NCBI GenBank assembly: GCA_026770615.1
Contig: MU631508.1
Coordinates: forward strand, 216,041-230,608
DNA from: Pavlovales sp. CCMP2436
Lineage: Eukaryota > Haptophyta > Pavlovophyceae > Pavlovales
Reading direction: 5' to 3'
Length of the DNA: 14,568 bases
The notes below the pieces were generated by a model. That model was not told the DNA's origin, ran no database searches, and saw only the letters and a program-made list of their open reading frames with translations. This document shows, one piece after another, positions 1 to 6,732 of this stretch. How positions within the stretch are numbered: position 1 is the first letter of the stretch; each line of letters begins with the position of its first letter. Made by a program: the position numbers and the translations under genes.

Positions 1-104
1 CCCCCCCCCCCCCCCCCCCCCACTGCCTTCATCCCATCATTTCACACACACCCCACACACTGCACTCCGTTCATTCCCCCCGCAATTTTTTTTTCTTCTT
101 TAAG
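1..104 (+). other. 3' end of an intron (C-run plus T-rich acceptor)
   Basis: The window opens with a run of about 21 C residues, followed by CA-rich sequence and then a T-rich tract (positions 86-101) ending in TAAG. The sequence right after the AG is open, strongly coding and in phase to a stop, so 103-104 is the likely 3' splice site. The rest of the intron and the upstream exons lie outside the window. The C-run resembles those just before the acceptors at 5474 and 10263. Confidence 0.55.
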
Positions 105-335
105 GCCCTGCTCCACCTCGGCAAGAAAGGCGCCGCTGAGTTCCGCGCCGCCGTCGGCTCGCTCGATGGCGCGGACCGCGTGCGCCTGCAGAATGCGCTC
201 GGCGGCGGGCGCTCGCAGCAGCCGGCGGGCGCGGTGGGCGGCGCGGCGGGCGGTGAGGCGGCCAAGGCGGAGGCGTCTAAGCCTAAGATCGCGCTCTCGA
301 TGAATTTTGCCTCCTTCGGGGGAGCCAAGGCCTAG
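105..335 (+). CDS. Terminal exon of a + strand gene, possibly HEAT-repeat type
   Basis: The exon reads open for 76 codons after a good acceptor and stops with TAG at 333-335. The first 35 or so residues look like an amphipathic helix pair (ALLHLGKKGAAEFRAAVGSL, then a DRVRLQNAL helix). A Gly/Ala/Gln linker follows, then a Lys-rich tail and the end NFASFGGAKA. The FRAAV..L....R..LQ..L pattern resembles the last helix of HEAT/ARM proteins such as the HEATR5 family, but this is a weak impression from one short exon. Third-position G/C is very high, as in the other genes here, which supports real coding. Only the C-terminus is visible, so function is not assigned. It could equally be the end of any helical scaffold protein. 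Confidence 0.5.
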   Translation, partial: ALLHLGKKGAAEFRAAVGSLDGADRVRLQNALGGGRSQQPAGAVGGAAGGEAAKAEASKPKIALSMNFASFGGAKA

Positions 336-725
336 CCATCAGGGCTTTGAGGCTGGCTTGAGTCTATCTAGTAGCTACAGGCTTAAAGTCAATAAGGATA
401 TCCAACTTAGTAAGAGGAAGAATAAGAGAATGGGAAATATGAATAACGTGGGTGCCAGTCCGGCAAAAAAAAATCGAAGCAGCTTTTTCTTACACCCCCC
501 GGACACAAATCTGATCCGCTCTCGGTCAGTTGATCTTCTAGATGGTCTGTTTAGAGGTAAAGGGTGGCTCCAACAATGAACATAGGAGCACCGCGACGTC
601 CCATGCGAGCACCAGCGCTACGCCGCCACCTCCCGCTGCGATGCCTGCAATGAACGCTGCGGAGCACGTATATTTATAACGGCGACCGGCGTCCAAACGA
701 GAGCGAGCGCACGAGGGAACTGAAG
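336..725. other. Intergenic stretch after the first gene
   Basis: No convincing coding is seen. The AT-richer sequence from 336 to about 580 should hold the 3' UTR of the preceding gene; no canonical AATAAA was found close to the stop. A TATA-like stretch (TATATTTATAA, 669-679) lies about 50 bases before the small ORF at 726. Confidence 0.5.
669..679 (+). promoter_or_regulatory. TATA-like element upstream of small ORF
   Basis: TATATTTATAA lies 47 bases before the ATG at 726, a plausible spacing for a short 5' UTR. This is sequence resemblance only; many algae do not rely on TATA boxes. Confidence 0.2.
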
Positions 726-899
726 ATGGAGCCCCTGGCGGGCTCGGCGATGACTGGCGTGCGCTGCTCCTCCGACACCAACCCAGCCCTCGAATGCGTA
801 AAGGATACGGCGGTGGCGGAGGAGATCATTGGCGAAGGGAGCGGGGCGACAAGGCCGGCGGGGACGGACGGAGTCGAAGTTAGAGTAGTGGCACAATAA
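726..899 (+). CDS. Small ORF, 57 codons, unknown
   Basis: An ATG at 726 in a purine-rich context (GAAGATGG) opens 57 codons ending TAA at 897-899. The product is slightly acidic with two cysteines (start MEPLAGSAMTGVRCSS, end GVEVRVVAQ). A TATA-like stretch lies at 669-679, and an AATAAA at 895-900 overlaps the stop codon, so promoter, ORF and poly(A) signal are compactly arranged. Codon third positions favour G/C but less sharply than in CCZ1. No family is recognised. It may be a genuine small gene, the last exon of something larger, or chance. Confidence 0.25.
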   Translation: MEPLAGSAMTGVRCSSDTNPALECVKDTAVAEEIIGEGSGATRPAGTDGVEVRVVAQ

Positions 900-1110
900 A
901 ACGGTGTCGACCGACGGTGACAACTCTCCTGCGGTGTCGGTGTCGAGAAGTTAATCAAGCGATCCTATAATTTGAAGGGGTCTTAAATTAATTTAAAGGG
1001 ATCTTAAATTTCGCGCTAAATTTTAAGAGGAAGCATAATCATCAAACAGCGCGCGTAATCATCAAAGGACTTTTACTTCTCTCCAACCCAACCACGCCTA
1101 CAGCGCTCGC
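900..1110. other. AT-rich intergenic stretch with palindrome and short repeats
   Basis: No gene is seen. TTAAATTAATTTAA (983-996) is a perfect 14-bp palindrome inside a GGGGTCTTAAATT / GGGATCTTAAATT direct duplication, and TAATCATCAAA occurs twice between about 1035 and 1066. These look like small duplications rather than regulatory sites. Confidence 0.4.
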
Positions 1111-1327
1111 CAAGTTTGTTGACCGTTTGGAAAATTCGAGGGCCGAAAATGATGAAAATATCGCGTTTTTCTTTCATTGCGGGTGAGCAGATATTGCAAA
1201 TCCTTATCTCGCTCTCAAATACAGCCCGGTCAAATACTTGTATGGGTTGAAACCCACTGCCGCCCAGAAGAAACCCACTGCCGCCCAGAAGAACCCCCCA
1301 ACCGCATTAAGTAACCGTGAGCATTAG
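1110..1327 (+). pseudogene. Decayed or short-intron coding fragment ending in a KPTAAQK duplication
   Basis: One frame reads coherently from about 1110 (ALAKFVDRLENSRAENDENI, then AFFFHCG) to a TGA at 1184-1186. It resumes in the same frame as far as TAG at 1325-1327, through YLYGLKPTAAQK, a second KPTAAQK, and NPPTALSNREH. A candidate 42-nt GT-AG intron (1183-1224; GTGAGC donor, TACAG acceptor) would remove the TGA and keep the frame. The other introns placed here are 152-375 nt, so this would be unusually short. No start codon or upstream exon was found, and no family is recognised. Remnant of a mobile-element or host gene is the likeliest reading. Confidence 0.25.
1249..1290 (+). repeat. 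Two tandem copies of a 21-bp unit
   Basis: GAAACCCACTGCCGCCCAGA followed by A is repeated exactly twice (1249-1269, 1270-1290), with the start of a third copy (GAACCC). The unit is seven codons, so it duplicates KPTAAQK without breaking the surrounding frame. Confidence 0.9.
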
Positions 1328-1400
1328 TCGCGCGGAGATGCGCAAGCGCGCATGAGCTCGACGCTACGAGCTTACGCCCAATTTAGTTATCGCAGCCTAA

Positions 1401-1460
1401 AGACCGCTTATATAATAAAAAAAACAAGAAAAAACAAGAAAAAATAGAATAATAATTGTA
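1401..1460. repeat. A-rich tract with AAAACAAG units
   Basis: The stretch is almost all A with interspersed CAAG (ACAAGAAAAAACAAGAAAAA around 1424-1443) followed by TAG/TAA-rich sequence. It could be the degenerate tail of a retroposed sequence or simple low complexity. No target-site duplication could be fixed. Confidence 0.4.
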
Positions 1461-1510
1461 GTAGTAATGTCTAAAACACAATGCAATGTGTGATGCGGCT
1501 GCCTCCCCAC

Positions 1511-1900
1511 CCCCCCCCCCTCCCTGATATCCGTTATGCCCAAACGCGACCCTGCCCTGATTTGACACACACATACCCACACACAAAAGTGCCATCATAC
1601 CTCCGCTTGAATTTTGTTGATGGCACATTATTTACTGCCTCACCGCAGCGCGGAGCACGCCGGGTTCGGCGGCCAATCCGACGGCTTCGCCTTCCCGCCC
1701 CCGCACGGGTGCGCCCCCCCCCCCATCCCCCTCCCCTCCCTGATATCCGTTATCGCCCAAGCGCGACCCTGCCCTGATTCGACTTCACACCATTTTGAGC
1801 CAGCCGGCAATATATATAAAAAATAAAAATAAAAAGTGCCATCATACCTTCGCTTAAATTTTGTTCATAGCACATGCTTTATTGCCTGACCGCAGCGCGG
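1511..1900 (+). repeat. Tandem duplication, about 220-bp period, diverged
   Basis: Copy 1 (about 1511-1653) and copy 2 (about 1731-1900) share three blocks in the same order: a C-run plus TCCCTGATATCCGTTAT; CGCGACCCTGCCCTGATT; and AAAGTGCCATCATACC, then CGCTT and AATTTTGTT, then GCACAT and CCGCAGCGCGG. They differ by scattered substitutions and by AT-rich insertions in copy 2 (1808-1833). The GC-rich sequence after each copy differs (1654-1720 against 1901 onward). It looks like an old segmental duplication or two copies of a short element inserted side by side. The small ORFs across it are by-products of the GC-rich filler. Confidence 0.8.
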
Positions 1901-2190
1901 CCGTCCTCGAAATCAAGTCGAAGCCCATCTCCGCGCAAGCCAGCCACTCCTACGCGGAGCTCAAGGCGGCTGTCACTAAAATCCTTGATGACCACGCGCG
2001 CGCGTCCCGCGCGCCACCTACGGTCCAGACCATCGGCCGTGCGCTGATCGCGGGCGGCAAGGTGTGCGGCAAGATCGACGACTCCGTTATCTCGAGGTTC
2101 AAGTGCGCGCACAACAAGAAGCGCAAGACCAGCGACACGCGCCATGGCGACATCCAGAATTTCAACACGGATAAGAAGGTCGACAACTGA
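1861..2190 (+). CDS. Exon-like ORF with basic, HTH-like C-terminus
   Basis: The frame is open from 1861 to TGA at 2188-2190, and strong third-position G/C bias starts at about 1895, just past duplicated sequence. The true beginning is therefore probably an acceptor or later start rather than the 1861 TTG-region codon. The coding-like part reads SHSYAELKAAVTKILDDHAR, then a PTVQTIGRALI helix, GKIDDSVISRFK, and a basic segment HNKKRKTSDTRHGD. Helix-turn-helix with a Lys/Arg-rich flank suggests nucleic-acid binding, for example a transposon-encoded DNA-binding domain, but no family is recognised. An AATAAA at 2426-2431 is suitably placed as its poly(A) signal. Upstream duplication and isolation point to a gene remnant or mobile-element piece. 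Confidence 0.35.
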   Translation: MFIAHALLPDRSAAVLEIKSKPISAQASHSYAELKAAVTKILDDHARASRAPPTVQTIGRALIAGGKVCGKIDDSVISRFKCAHNKKRKTSDTRHGDIQNFNTDKKVDN

Positions 2191-2798
2191 GCCGCATTCT
2201 GTCGCAGCACCAGCACATCTTCTCCTCGATCAGAGGCCAGTCGCGGCGAGAAGAGCACATCAGCCGTCACCGAGCTGAACACCGCCGCCCTCGGCATACT
2301 GGCACATACTCGCTGTCCACACCCGAATGTGGCGCCGTCAACGAGTCCGCTATCCTCGGTCGCTTGTACAGGGTGATTCATTCCCGCCCTCTGACCGCCA
2401 TCGCATTTATACATAGTATCAGTTCAATAAATACCGGAAATTTAGCTATATACCGCTTACTAAGTTACTGGGATCCCATTTTAGAAATCCGTCAAGTTTT
2501 ACTCCGCTCCGCTTGAAGGGGTAAAGGTGGTAAAGCCTAAAGGTTGTCGGCGTTGCTCTGACTATTTCCTATCTACAACTAACCGGCTTGGCGACCGCAA
2601 TTAACCGTTAATCCCCAATCCCCAATCGGCAATCCCCAACCACCCGTTCTGGGCCTCAACCATATTTACGAGATGAAAAGATTGCATTAAATGTCAAGGG
2701 GGCGGGTCGAACCACAACAATCGCACAATCGTACACATCATTCAAGAAGCGACGAGAATGGGATGTCTGTCTGACTGACTGTAGAGAATTAGAAGGCG
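2191..2798. other. Intergenic stretch
   Basis: GC-rich up to about 2400 (possible 3' UTR), then mixed. A short tandem of AATCCCC units lies at 2610-2638. No RNA gene was found: a GGTTCGA-like motif on the minus strand near 2705 lacks a pairing T-stem. No convincing ORF. Confidence 0.5.
2426..2431 (+). terminator. Candidate poly(A) signal AATAAA
   Basis: A canonical AATAAA in TTCAATAAATACC lies about 235 bases after the stop at 2190. It is followed by AT-richer sequence and marks a change in base composition. Confidence 0.3.
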
Positions 2799-2864
2799 TT
2801 GCGTTGCGCCCGTCAGTGTGACAGCAGACAGCGGGCGGTGGTCAGTCACTCGGCAGCCCGCAGT

Positions 2865-3134
2865 ATGAAGTCACCCAATGTTTCTGGTGACAGCGTCTTA
2901 CGATTCCCCAAGGTACAGGCGTCATATTCATCTGCCATTAGTGATTATGATGGTGTAGCGACCTTGACAGTAGATGCAAAGCCAGAGTCACGACTTGTGG
3001 CACGCGAGGCAAGCCCCACGCTATCACCCATTACAAAAATGTATGTGATAGAAATCCTCGAAGAGGAGATGTACTTATCACAGTACATAGAACAGATACT
3101 ACACTTGATCTTAGCCAATAGGCCGAGAAGGTAA
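2865..3134 (+). CDS. Weak ORF, unknown
   Basis: An ATG at 2865 opens about 89 residues to TAA at 3132-3134. The ORF extends upstream in frame to about 2799 from a non-ATG codon. Composition is unlike the strong genes here, with mixed third positions. The C-terminus, rich in Ile, Leu and Glu (MYVIEILEEEMYLSQYIEQI), would make one helix. No family is recognised and no splice signals compel it. It may be chance or a fragment. Confidence 0.15.
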   Translation: MKSPNVSGDSVLRFPKVQASYSSAISDYDGVATLTVDAKPESRLVAREASPTLSPITKMYVIEILEEEMYLSQYIEQILHLILANRPRR

Positions 3135-3746
3135 TCTTCGAACGGGGCATTTGGCCGTATATATACTCGCCCGATGAGCGGCGAATTGTGGTGCATGCAC
3201 ATTTTAAAAAAGCATGGATAAAATAAGAAAACAAAGTGCGCGCGGCCTTGTGCCCTTGTCCTGCCCTTGTCTAGGTTATTTAGAAATCAGTATTCTCAAA
3301 TCGATAGAGGTCCGAACTTCCCGTAGCAAGTTCGGACCTCTTGATTCCAATATTTTAAAACGACGATCAAGTCAGCCCCTGCACCGGTGGTGGGCGGATT
3401 GCGGTGCAGATAGGGGTCGTTTGCAGGTGACAATCCCGCAGTCGGAGCACTGCCTCCCCTCCCTGCCCTGCGCGAGCGCATTGAGCGTCAATACTCCTGC
3501 ACACTGAGCGAGGATAACCGAGGCTGTGGAGCGCATAACTAACTCCGATGTTTAAGTCACAACGGGGCGCGGCTGCTATCCGGGTTAAAGCAGGAAGGAG
3601 CGCTCACGGCCCCGGTACCGTCTCGAGGGTGCCCCTTGACGTCCCAGCCGGTGGTTCATTGAAGTCCGCACCTTCAAACTCGCCCCCTTGGGCTGCGCCA
3701 CCCCTGATCAGCCAATTGGATCAGCGCGGTGTTCACGCAGATCTAG
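3135..3746. other. Intergenic stretch with hairpins
   Basis: It holds a perfect 14-bp inverted repeat (3306-3341) and a second GC-rich stem (CCCC.TGCACC at 3376-3385 against GGTGCAG..GGGG at 3403-3416). A CCAATTGG box at about 3714-3721 lies 25-30 bases before the next start codon. No convincing coding sequence. Confidence 0.5.
3280..3360. repeat. Long hairpin: perfect 14-bp arms with imperfect extension
   Basis: AGAGGTCCGAACTT (3306-3319) and AAGTTCGGACCTCT (3328-3341) are perfect reverse complements with an 8-base loop. Pairing continues outward imperfectly: TTTAGAAA..TATT..AAATC on the left against GATT..AATATTTTAAAA on the right, to about 3280 and 3360. Total stem length is 35-40 nt. No transposase or target-site duplication is seen. 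It could be a miRNA-like precursor, a miniature inverted element, or a structured transcript end. Confidence 0.75.
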
Positions 3747-5570
3747 ATGGGCTCCCAGACGCTAGACCGATCGCTGCGCGACTCGAGCGCGCGGCTCCAA
3801 GCCGCTCTGCGCCCCGCTGCTCTGCGGCCCGCTGCTGGCGCAAACACGATCTCGACCGACCTCGCCGCCTTTCGCCAGGTGCGCGCGGTCCAGCATCGCC
3901 AACGACATGACCGCGGTGCAGGCCTGCGCGACGGCGGCGGCCGGGATGAGCGGTGGCTGGGCGGCGGCGGCGCGGGCGGCGTCGCCGGCGTGCGCGACGA
4001 GGAGATTTCGAGTCTGGGCGACAGTGATTCGCTGGTGGGAGAGGCCACGCCCTTGGCAAAGCCCTCTTCTTCCAAGCCCTCCTCTTCCAAGCCCTCCGCC
4101 TTCGTGTCCATGGTCGAATGGTCGGAAGCTCGCGTCTTCGAGGCCAGCCTGGCCGCCGCACGCGCTGCCGCAGAGAACGAGCACCTCCGCGCGATGATTG
4201 TGTCGCGGGGTGGTCCCGATCCGCAGGCTGACCGCCCCCGGGTCCCAAGGCTCGCGCAGGGGCAGGGGGGTGCCGTGGAGGGGCAGGGGGGTGTCGCGCA
4301 GCGCTACGGCGTGTGCGTGGGGGGTGGCGGGGGCGGTCTGCAAGACTCGGCGAGGGAAACCTTCGCGCAGAGGGGTGCGGCCGAGCAGCGCCGGCGCAGA
4401 GTGGCCGAGTCGGCGGCCGATGCCTTCTTGGAAGCCGGCCGTGCGCTGCTGCCGGGGGCCACGCACACACACCAGCGCAGTGCTGGTAGCTCTGCGGAGC
4501 CGAGTCTACGCGGCGGCGCGCAGGTCGGGGCAGACGAACTGGCGCTGCTGCGCGCGCGCGTCGGGCAGCTCGAGACGCAGCTATCCCAAACGCGAAATGC
4601 GGCGACACGGCCTCAGGGGAGTGCCTGGGAGGGCGGGGTCGGGGGGGGTGCTCGGGGCGCCTACCCGCTCGAGCTGTTAGTCAGTTCAAGCGTGGGAGAG
4701 TCGCTTCAAACGCTGCGACTGCTGCGTCTGATCCAGGAGCGAGATGGCGAGATCCTACGCCTACGCCACGACCGCGCGCAGAGACTCCCGGAGCCCGGCT
4801 GGGGCGGCGGCGAGGGCGGCGGGCTGCAGCCGTGGCTCGTGGAGCAGTGGGCGGCCGAGGAGCAGCGCGCACCCTTCCCCGCCTCGCCATTCCCCGCCTC
4901 GCCTTTCCCCGCCGCGCCCTTCCCCGCCTCGCCTTTCCACGCCTCGCTCGCAACGCCGCCGGCGAGGCAGCCGGCGGGCACGCTTGCGTCGCTGCTGGGG
5001 CTGCGCGAGCTCGCCGCGCGCGCGCCGGCGGTGCTGGGCGAGAGCGGCACGCCCAGCCCGTCAGAGCTGCGCGCCCTCTGCGCTGAGCTGCAACTGTCGG
5101 TAATGATTAATGTTTTGTACATGGTGTTGAACATGGCTTTACTGTATTTGTTGGAATCGTGCTGTGGTCATGCTGAGGTCATGTTGCAGGTGCGTGCATT
5201 CTTTATGTTTATTCTTATTTAATTTAGATTTTATTTTGTGTTAGCATTCTTAGCATTGTTTTGTTGGCATTGTTCATTGTTACTGTCATCATTCTTACTT
5301 ACAATAGTAGCAGCGTGAGAGTACGCCACAAGTGCAGGTGCGCGCATGATGTATAACTCCTGAATTCGAGAGCGCTGGACCTGCGGGCGGGGGTGGGGGG
5401 GGTACATATGACTAAGCAATGATAATCGAATCATCATTTAGTTTATTCATATTATCACCCCCCCCCCCTTGCAGCTTGGTTACGTGCTCGACATGCTAGA
5501 GCGCCAAACGGTCAAGTTTGAGGGGCTGCGCGCGCGCGAGCTCGCCGCCAGGCTTCGCGCCTCGGACTGA
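3747..5570 (+). CDS. Coiled-coil protein, two exons, unknown function
   Basis: Exon 1 is 3747-5099, the intron 5100-5474 (GTAATG donor; C-run, TTGCAG acceptor), and exon 2 5475-5570 (TGA). The junction is phase 0 and the join gives about 482 residues. Exon 2 continues the helix smoothly (LGYVLDMLERQTVKFEGL, then RARELAARLRASD). Heptad-like segments appear at roughly residues 1-45, 128-152 (EARVFEASLAAARAAAENEH), 270-285 (ADELALLRARVGQLETQLSQ) and 310-350, then to the C-terminus. Low-complexity inserts are SSSKP repeats (4066-4101), a G-rich stretch (4250-4350) and PFPAS repeats (4871-4945). The G-rich stretch and the weak segment at residues 46-80 may hide further small introns. A CCAATTGG box precedes the start. 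Retaining the intron would add a hydrophobic tail of about 40 residues ending at 5222. It may be a Golgin-like or cytoskeletal scaffold; no family is recognised. Confidence 0.6.
4066..4101 (+). repeat. In-frame SSSKP-encoding repeat
   Basis: CTCTTCTTCCAAGCC and CTCCTCTTCCAAGCC follow one another, then CTCCGCC, giving KPSSSKPSSSKPSA. A 15-bp unit keeps the frame. Confidence 0.8.
4259..4293 (+). repeat. G-rich 21-bp-period duplication
   Basis: GGGGCAGGGGGGTG occurs identically at 4259-4272 and 4280-4293. Read as coding it gives two QGQGG-type units. Equally it could be part of an unrecognised GC-rich intron, or a G-quadruplex-forming tract. Confidence 0.7.
4871..4945 (+). repeat. 15-bp tandem repeat encoding PFPAS
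   Basis: Five copies of CCCTTCCCCGCCTCG-type units encode PFPAS, PFPAS, PFPAA, PFPAS and PFHAS inside the coiled-coil gene. It probably forms a flexible Pro/Phe linker between helical parts. Confidence 0.85.
5100..5474 (+). other. Intron of the coiled-coil gene
   Basis: A 375-nt AT-rich intron lies between very GC-rich exons: donor GTAATG at 5100, acceptor at 5474 after a run of C (5457-5468) and TTGCAG. It contains two near-identical copies of TGCAGGTGCGYGCAT (5185-5199 and 5332-5346), each resembling an acceptor joined to a donor. Confidence 0.75.
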
Positions 5571-5879
5571 GGCCGCGCCTGTGACGGTTGGCATGTTGTC
5601 GTGAGTGTCCGTGTACGTAGTGCATGTGACCTCGGTGTGTAAGGCCGAGATATCCAGCAACGTTACTACCTCAAGCTGGCTGCTATTATTGAACTGCTTT
5701 TACGGCCCGGCTTTCAGAATAATTTAGTTCAAGATATGGCAGCGCGGCTGCTCGTAACCCGACGTGACTAGTACAGTAGTACTGCTGCGACTCGCTGACG
5801 AGGCCAAACGTCCACGGGAGAGAAAAACAAAAGTAAAACGCTTCGCCGACACGAGTCCAGCTCCGCCGGATCCAGCTCT
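5571..5879. other. Intergenic stretch
   Basis: Moderately GC-rich, with no ORF, repeat or signal I can support. It presumably carries the 3' UTR of the coiled-coil gene. Confidence 0.4.
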
Positions 5880-6278
5880 GTGTTGCTACCGAAATTTAAA
5901 ACTGTAATTTGTGTTAAAGCCAGTTTAAGGTTTTCAATCTTATATGTCTTTGCGAATGAACAGGCAGCATGGATGCAGGACAACATGCTCCACAGTATTG
6001 CCACGATCATTGGAATGGACGTGGTACTCCTCAAACGCATTGCAAATGGGCAAGTATGCGAATTTATCGCAGTATACCATGCCGACCTTCCCCCACCAGT
6101 AGCGAGAATCCCTCTATATAGCATTGCTGGATGGACGGCCGGCCCTCTGGGCAGGAAAACACTGGCCGAGCTGATCACGGCATCGCGTAACGGAGGCAGG
6201 AGGGCGTGTGTGATATCCTGTGATGCAAGCAAAACCCACTTTGAAGCGACATGTGAAATACCAGTCGAAGAAGCATAA
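5880..6278 (+). CDS. ORF with faint OTU-like C-terminal part, possibly a mobile-element remnant
   Basis: The frame is open to TAA at 6276-6278. A good acceptor (TGAACAG) at 5963 suggests the real exon starts at 5964 with AAWMQDNMLHSIATIIGMDV, followed by VLLKRIANGQVCEFIAVYH, a loop, and the end SKTHFEATCEIPVEEA. The order Trp, helix (LHSIA), beta-strand (DVVLL), further strand, and a late His in HFEA recalls the C-terminal half of OTU-type cysteine proteases, where the catalytic His sits in an H-aromatic motif. The DGxC catalytic-Cys part is not visible, so this is a fragment at best. Codon bias is much weaker than in neighbouring genes, fitting a transposon-derived or decaying sequence. It could also be unrelated. 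Confidence 0.3.
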   Translation: MLLPKFKTVICVKASLRFSILYVFANEQAAWMQDNMLHSIATIIGMDVVLLKRIANGQVCEFIAVYHADLPPPVARIPLYSIAGWTAGPLGRKTLAELITASRNGGRRACVISCDASKTHFEATCEIPVEEA

Positions 6279-6351
6279 GCAGGGAGTACAATCGAAGAAT
6301 TTGTAAGGCAAGCGATGTGGGTTTAGGGTGGCGGGGATGGAGAGAGGGGGG

Positions 6352-6384
6352 GGTTCGGCGGCGGCGGCGGCGACGGTGGTGGCA

Positions 6385-6415
<31 letters not shown>

Positions 6416-6530
6416 CGTGGCAGTCTCGGCAGGTAAGGAGGCCGAGGCGGCGGCGGCGGCGGCGGCGGCGGCGACGGCGGCGGCGGCGGCGACGGCGGCG
6501 GCGGCGATGGCGCGTGGCGGCAATGGAGGC
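6352..6530 (+). repeat. (GCG/GGC)n trinucleotide repeat
   Basis: Long uninterrupted GCG runs (around 6385-6413, 6447-6472 and 6473-6507) are broken by GAC and GTG triplets. In one + frame it encodes poly-Ala, in another poly-Arg, and on the minus strand poly-Pro. The repeats may be non-coding or part of a 5' exon. Confidence 0.9.
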
Positions 6531-6659
6531 TACGGAGGCGACGGCGACGGAGACGGAGTGTGGCTTTGGACGAGAACGTGGGCGCGTTCGACAATTCTAA
6601 GAAAAATTTTTGTCAGTGGTGGGCCTCCAGCTTGCGCTGAAGGTACCTGCTGGCGCGGC

Positions 6660-6727
6660 GGATTCACTCGCGAGAGTGACGTCGTTATGAACCGACGGCG
6701 TTGAGAGACGCGGGCGGAATAAATTAT
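6660..6727 (+). repeat. Dispersed element, copy A
   Basis: It shares with 13100-13179 a 22-bp identical block (6674-6695, core GTGACGTCGTTATGAACCGA) and the block CGGAATAAATTAT (6715-6727). A stem TCACTC/GAGTGA with a GCGA loop (6664-6679) opens the element. It ends six bases before the ATG at 6733. Confidence 0.75.
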
Positions 6728-6732
6728 TTCAT

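Larger units (their letters stand above)
6279..6732. other. GCG-repeat tract and upstream region of the Ala-rich protein gene
   Basis: It holds a long trinucleotide-repeat tract, a strong donor-like CAG|GTAAGG at 6430-6438, and one copy of a dispersed element (about 6660-6727) immediately before the ATG at 6733. Confidence 0.6.

Noticed and set aside
1481..1826. Small ORFs over the tandem duplication
   Set aside because: They cross C-runs and duplicated non-coding blocks, have no consistent codon bias and break at repeat edges.
2695..2720. tRNA-like T-arm motif (GGTTCGA on the minus strand)
   Set aside because: The bases beside it do not form a T-stem, and no D-arm, anticodon arm or acceptor stem could be found around it.
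3879..3921. 43-nt GT-AG intron in the coiled-coil gene
   Set aside because: Splice words are present, but removing 43 nt shifts the frame into a worse reading and no second compensating intron is clear.
3733..4608. 291-residue minus-strand ORF, Arg/Pro-rich
   Set aside because: It is antisense to the coiled-coil gene. Its Arg/Pro composition is what GC-rich coding DNA gives on the opposite strand; it has no domain.
6175..6594. Minus-strand poly-Pro/Arg ORF across the GCG repeat
   Set aside because: Produced by the trinucleotide repeat, which is open in several frames. It resembles a Pro-rich protein only by composition.
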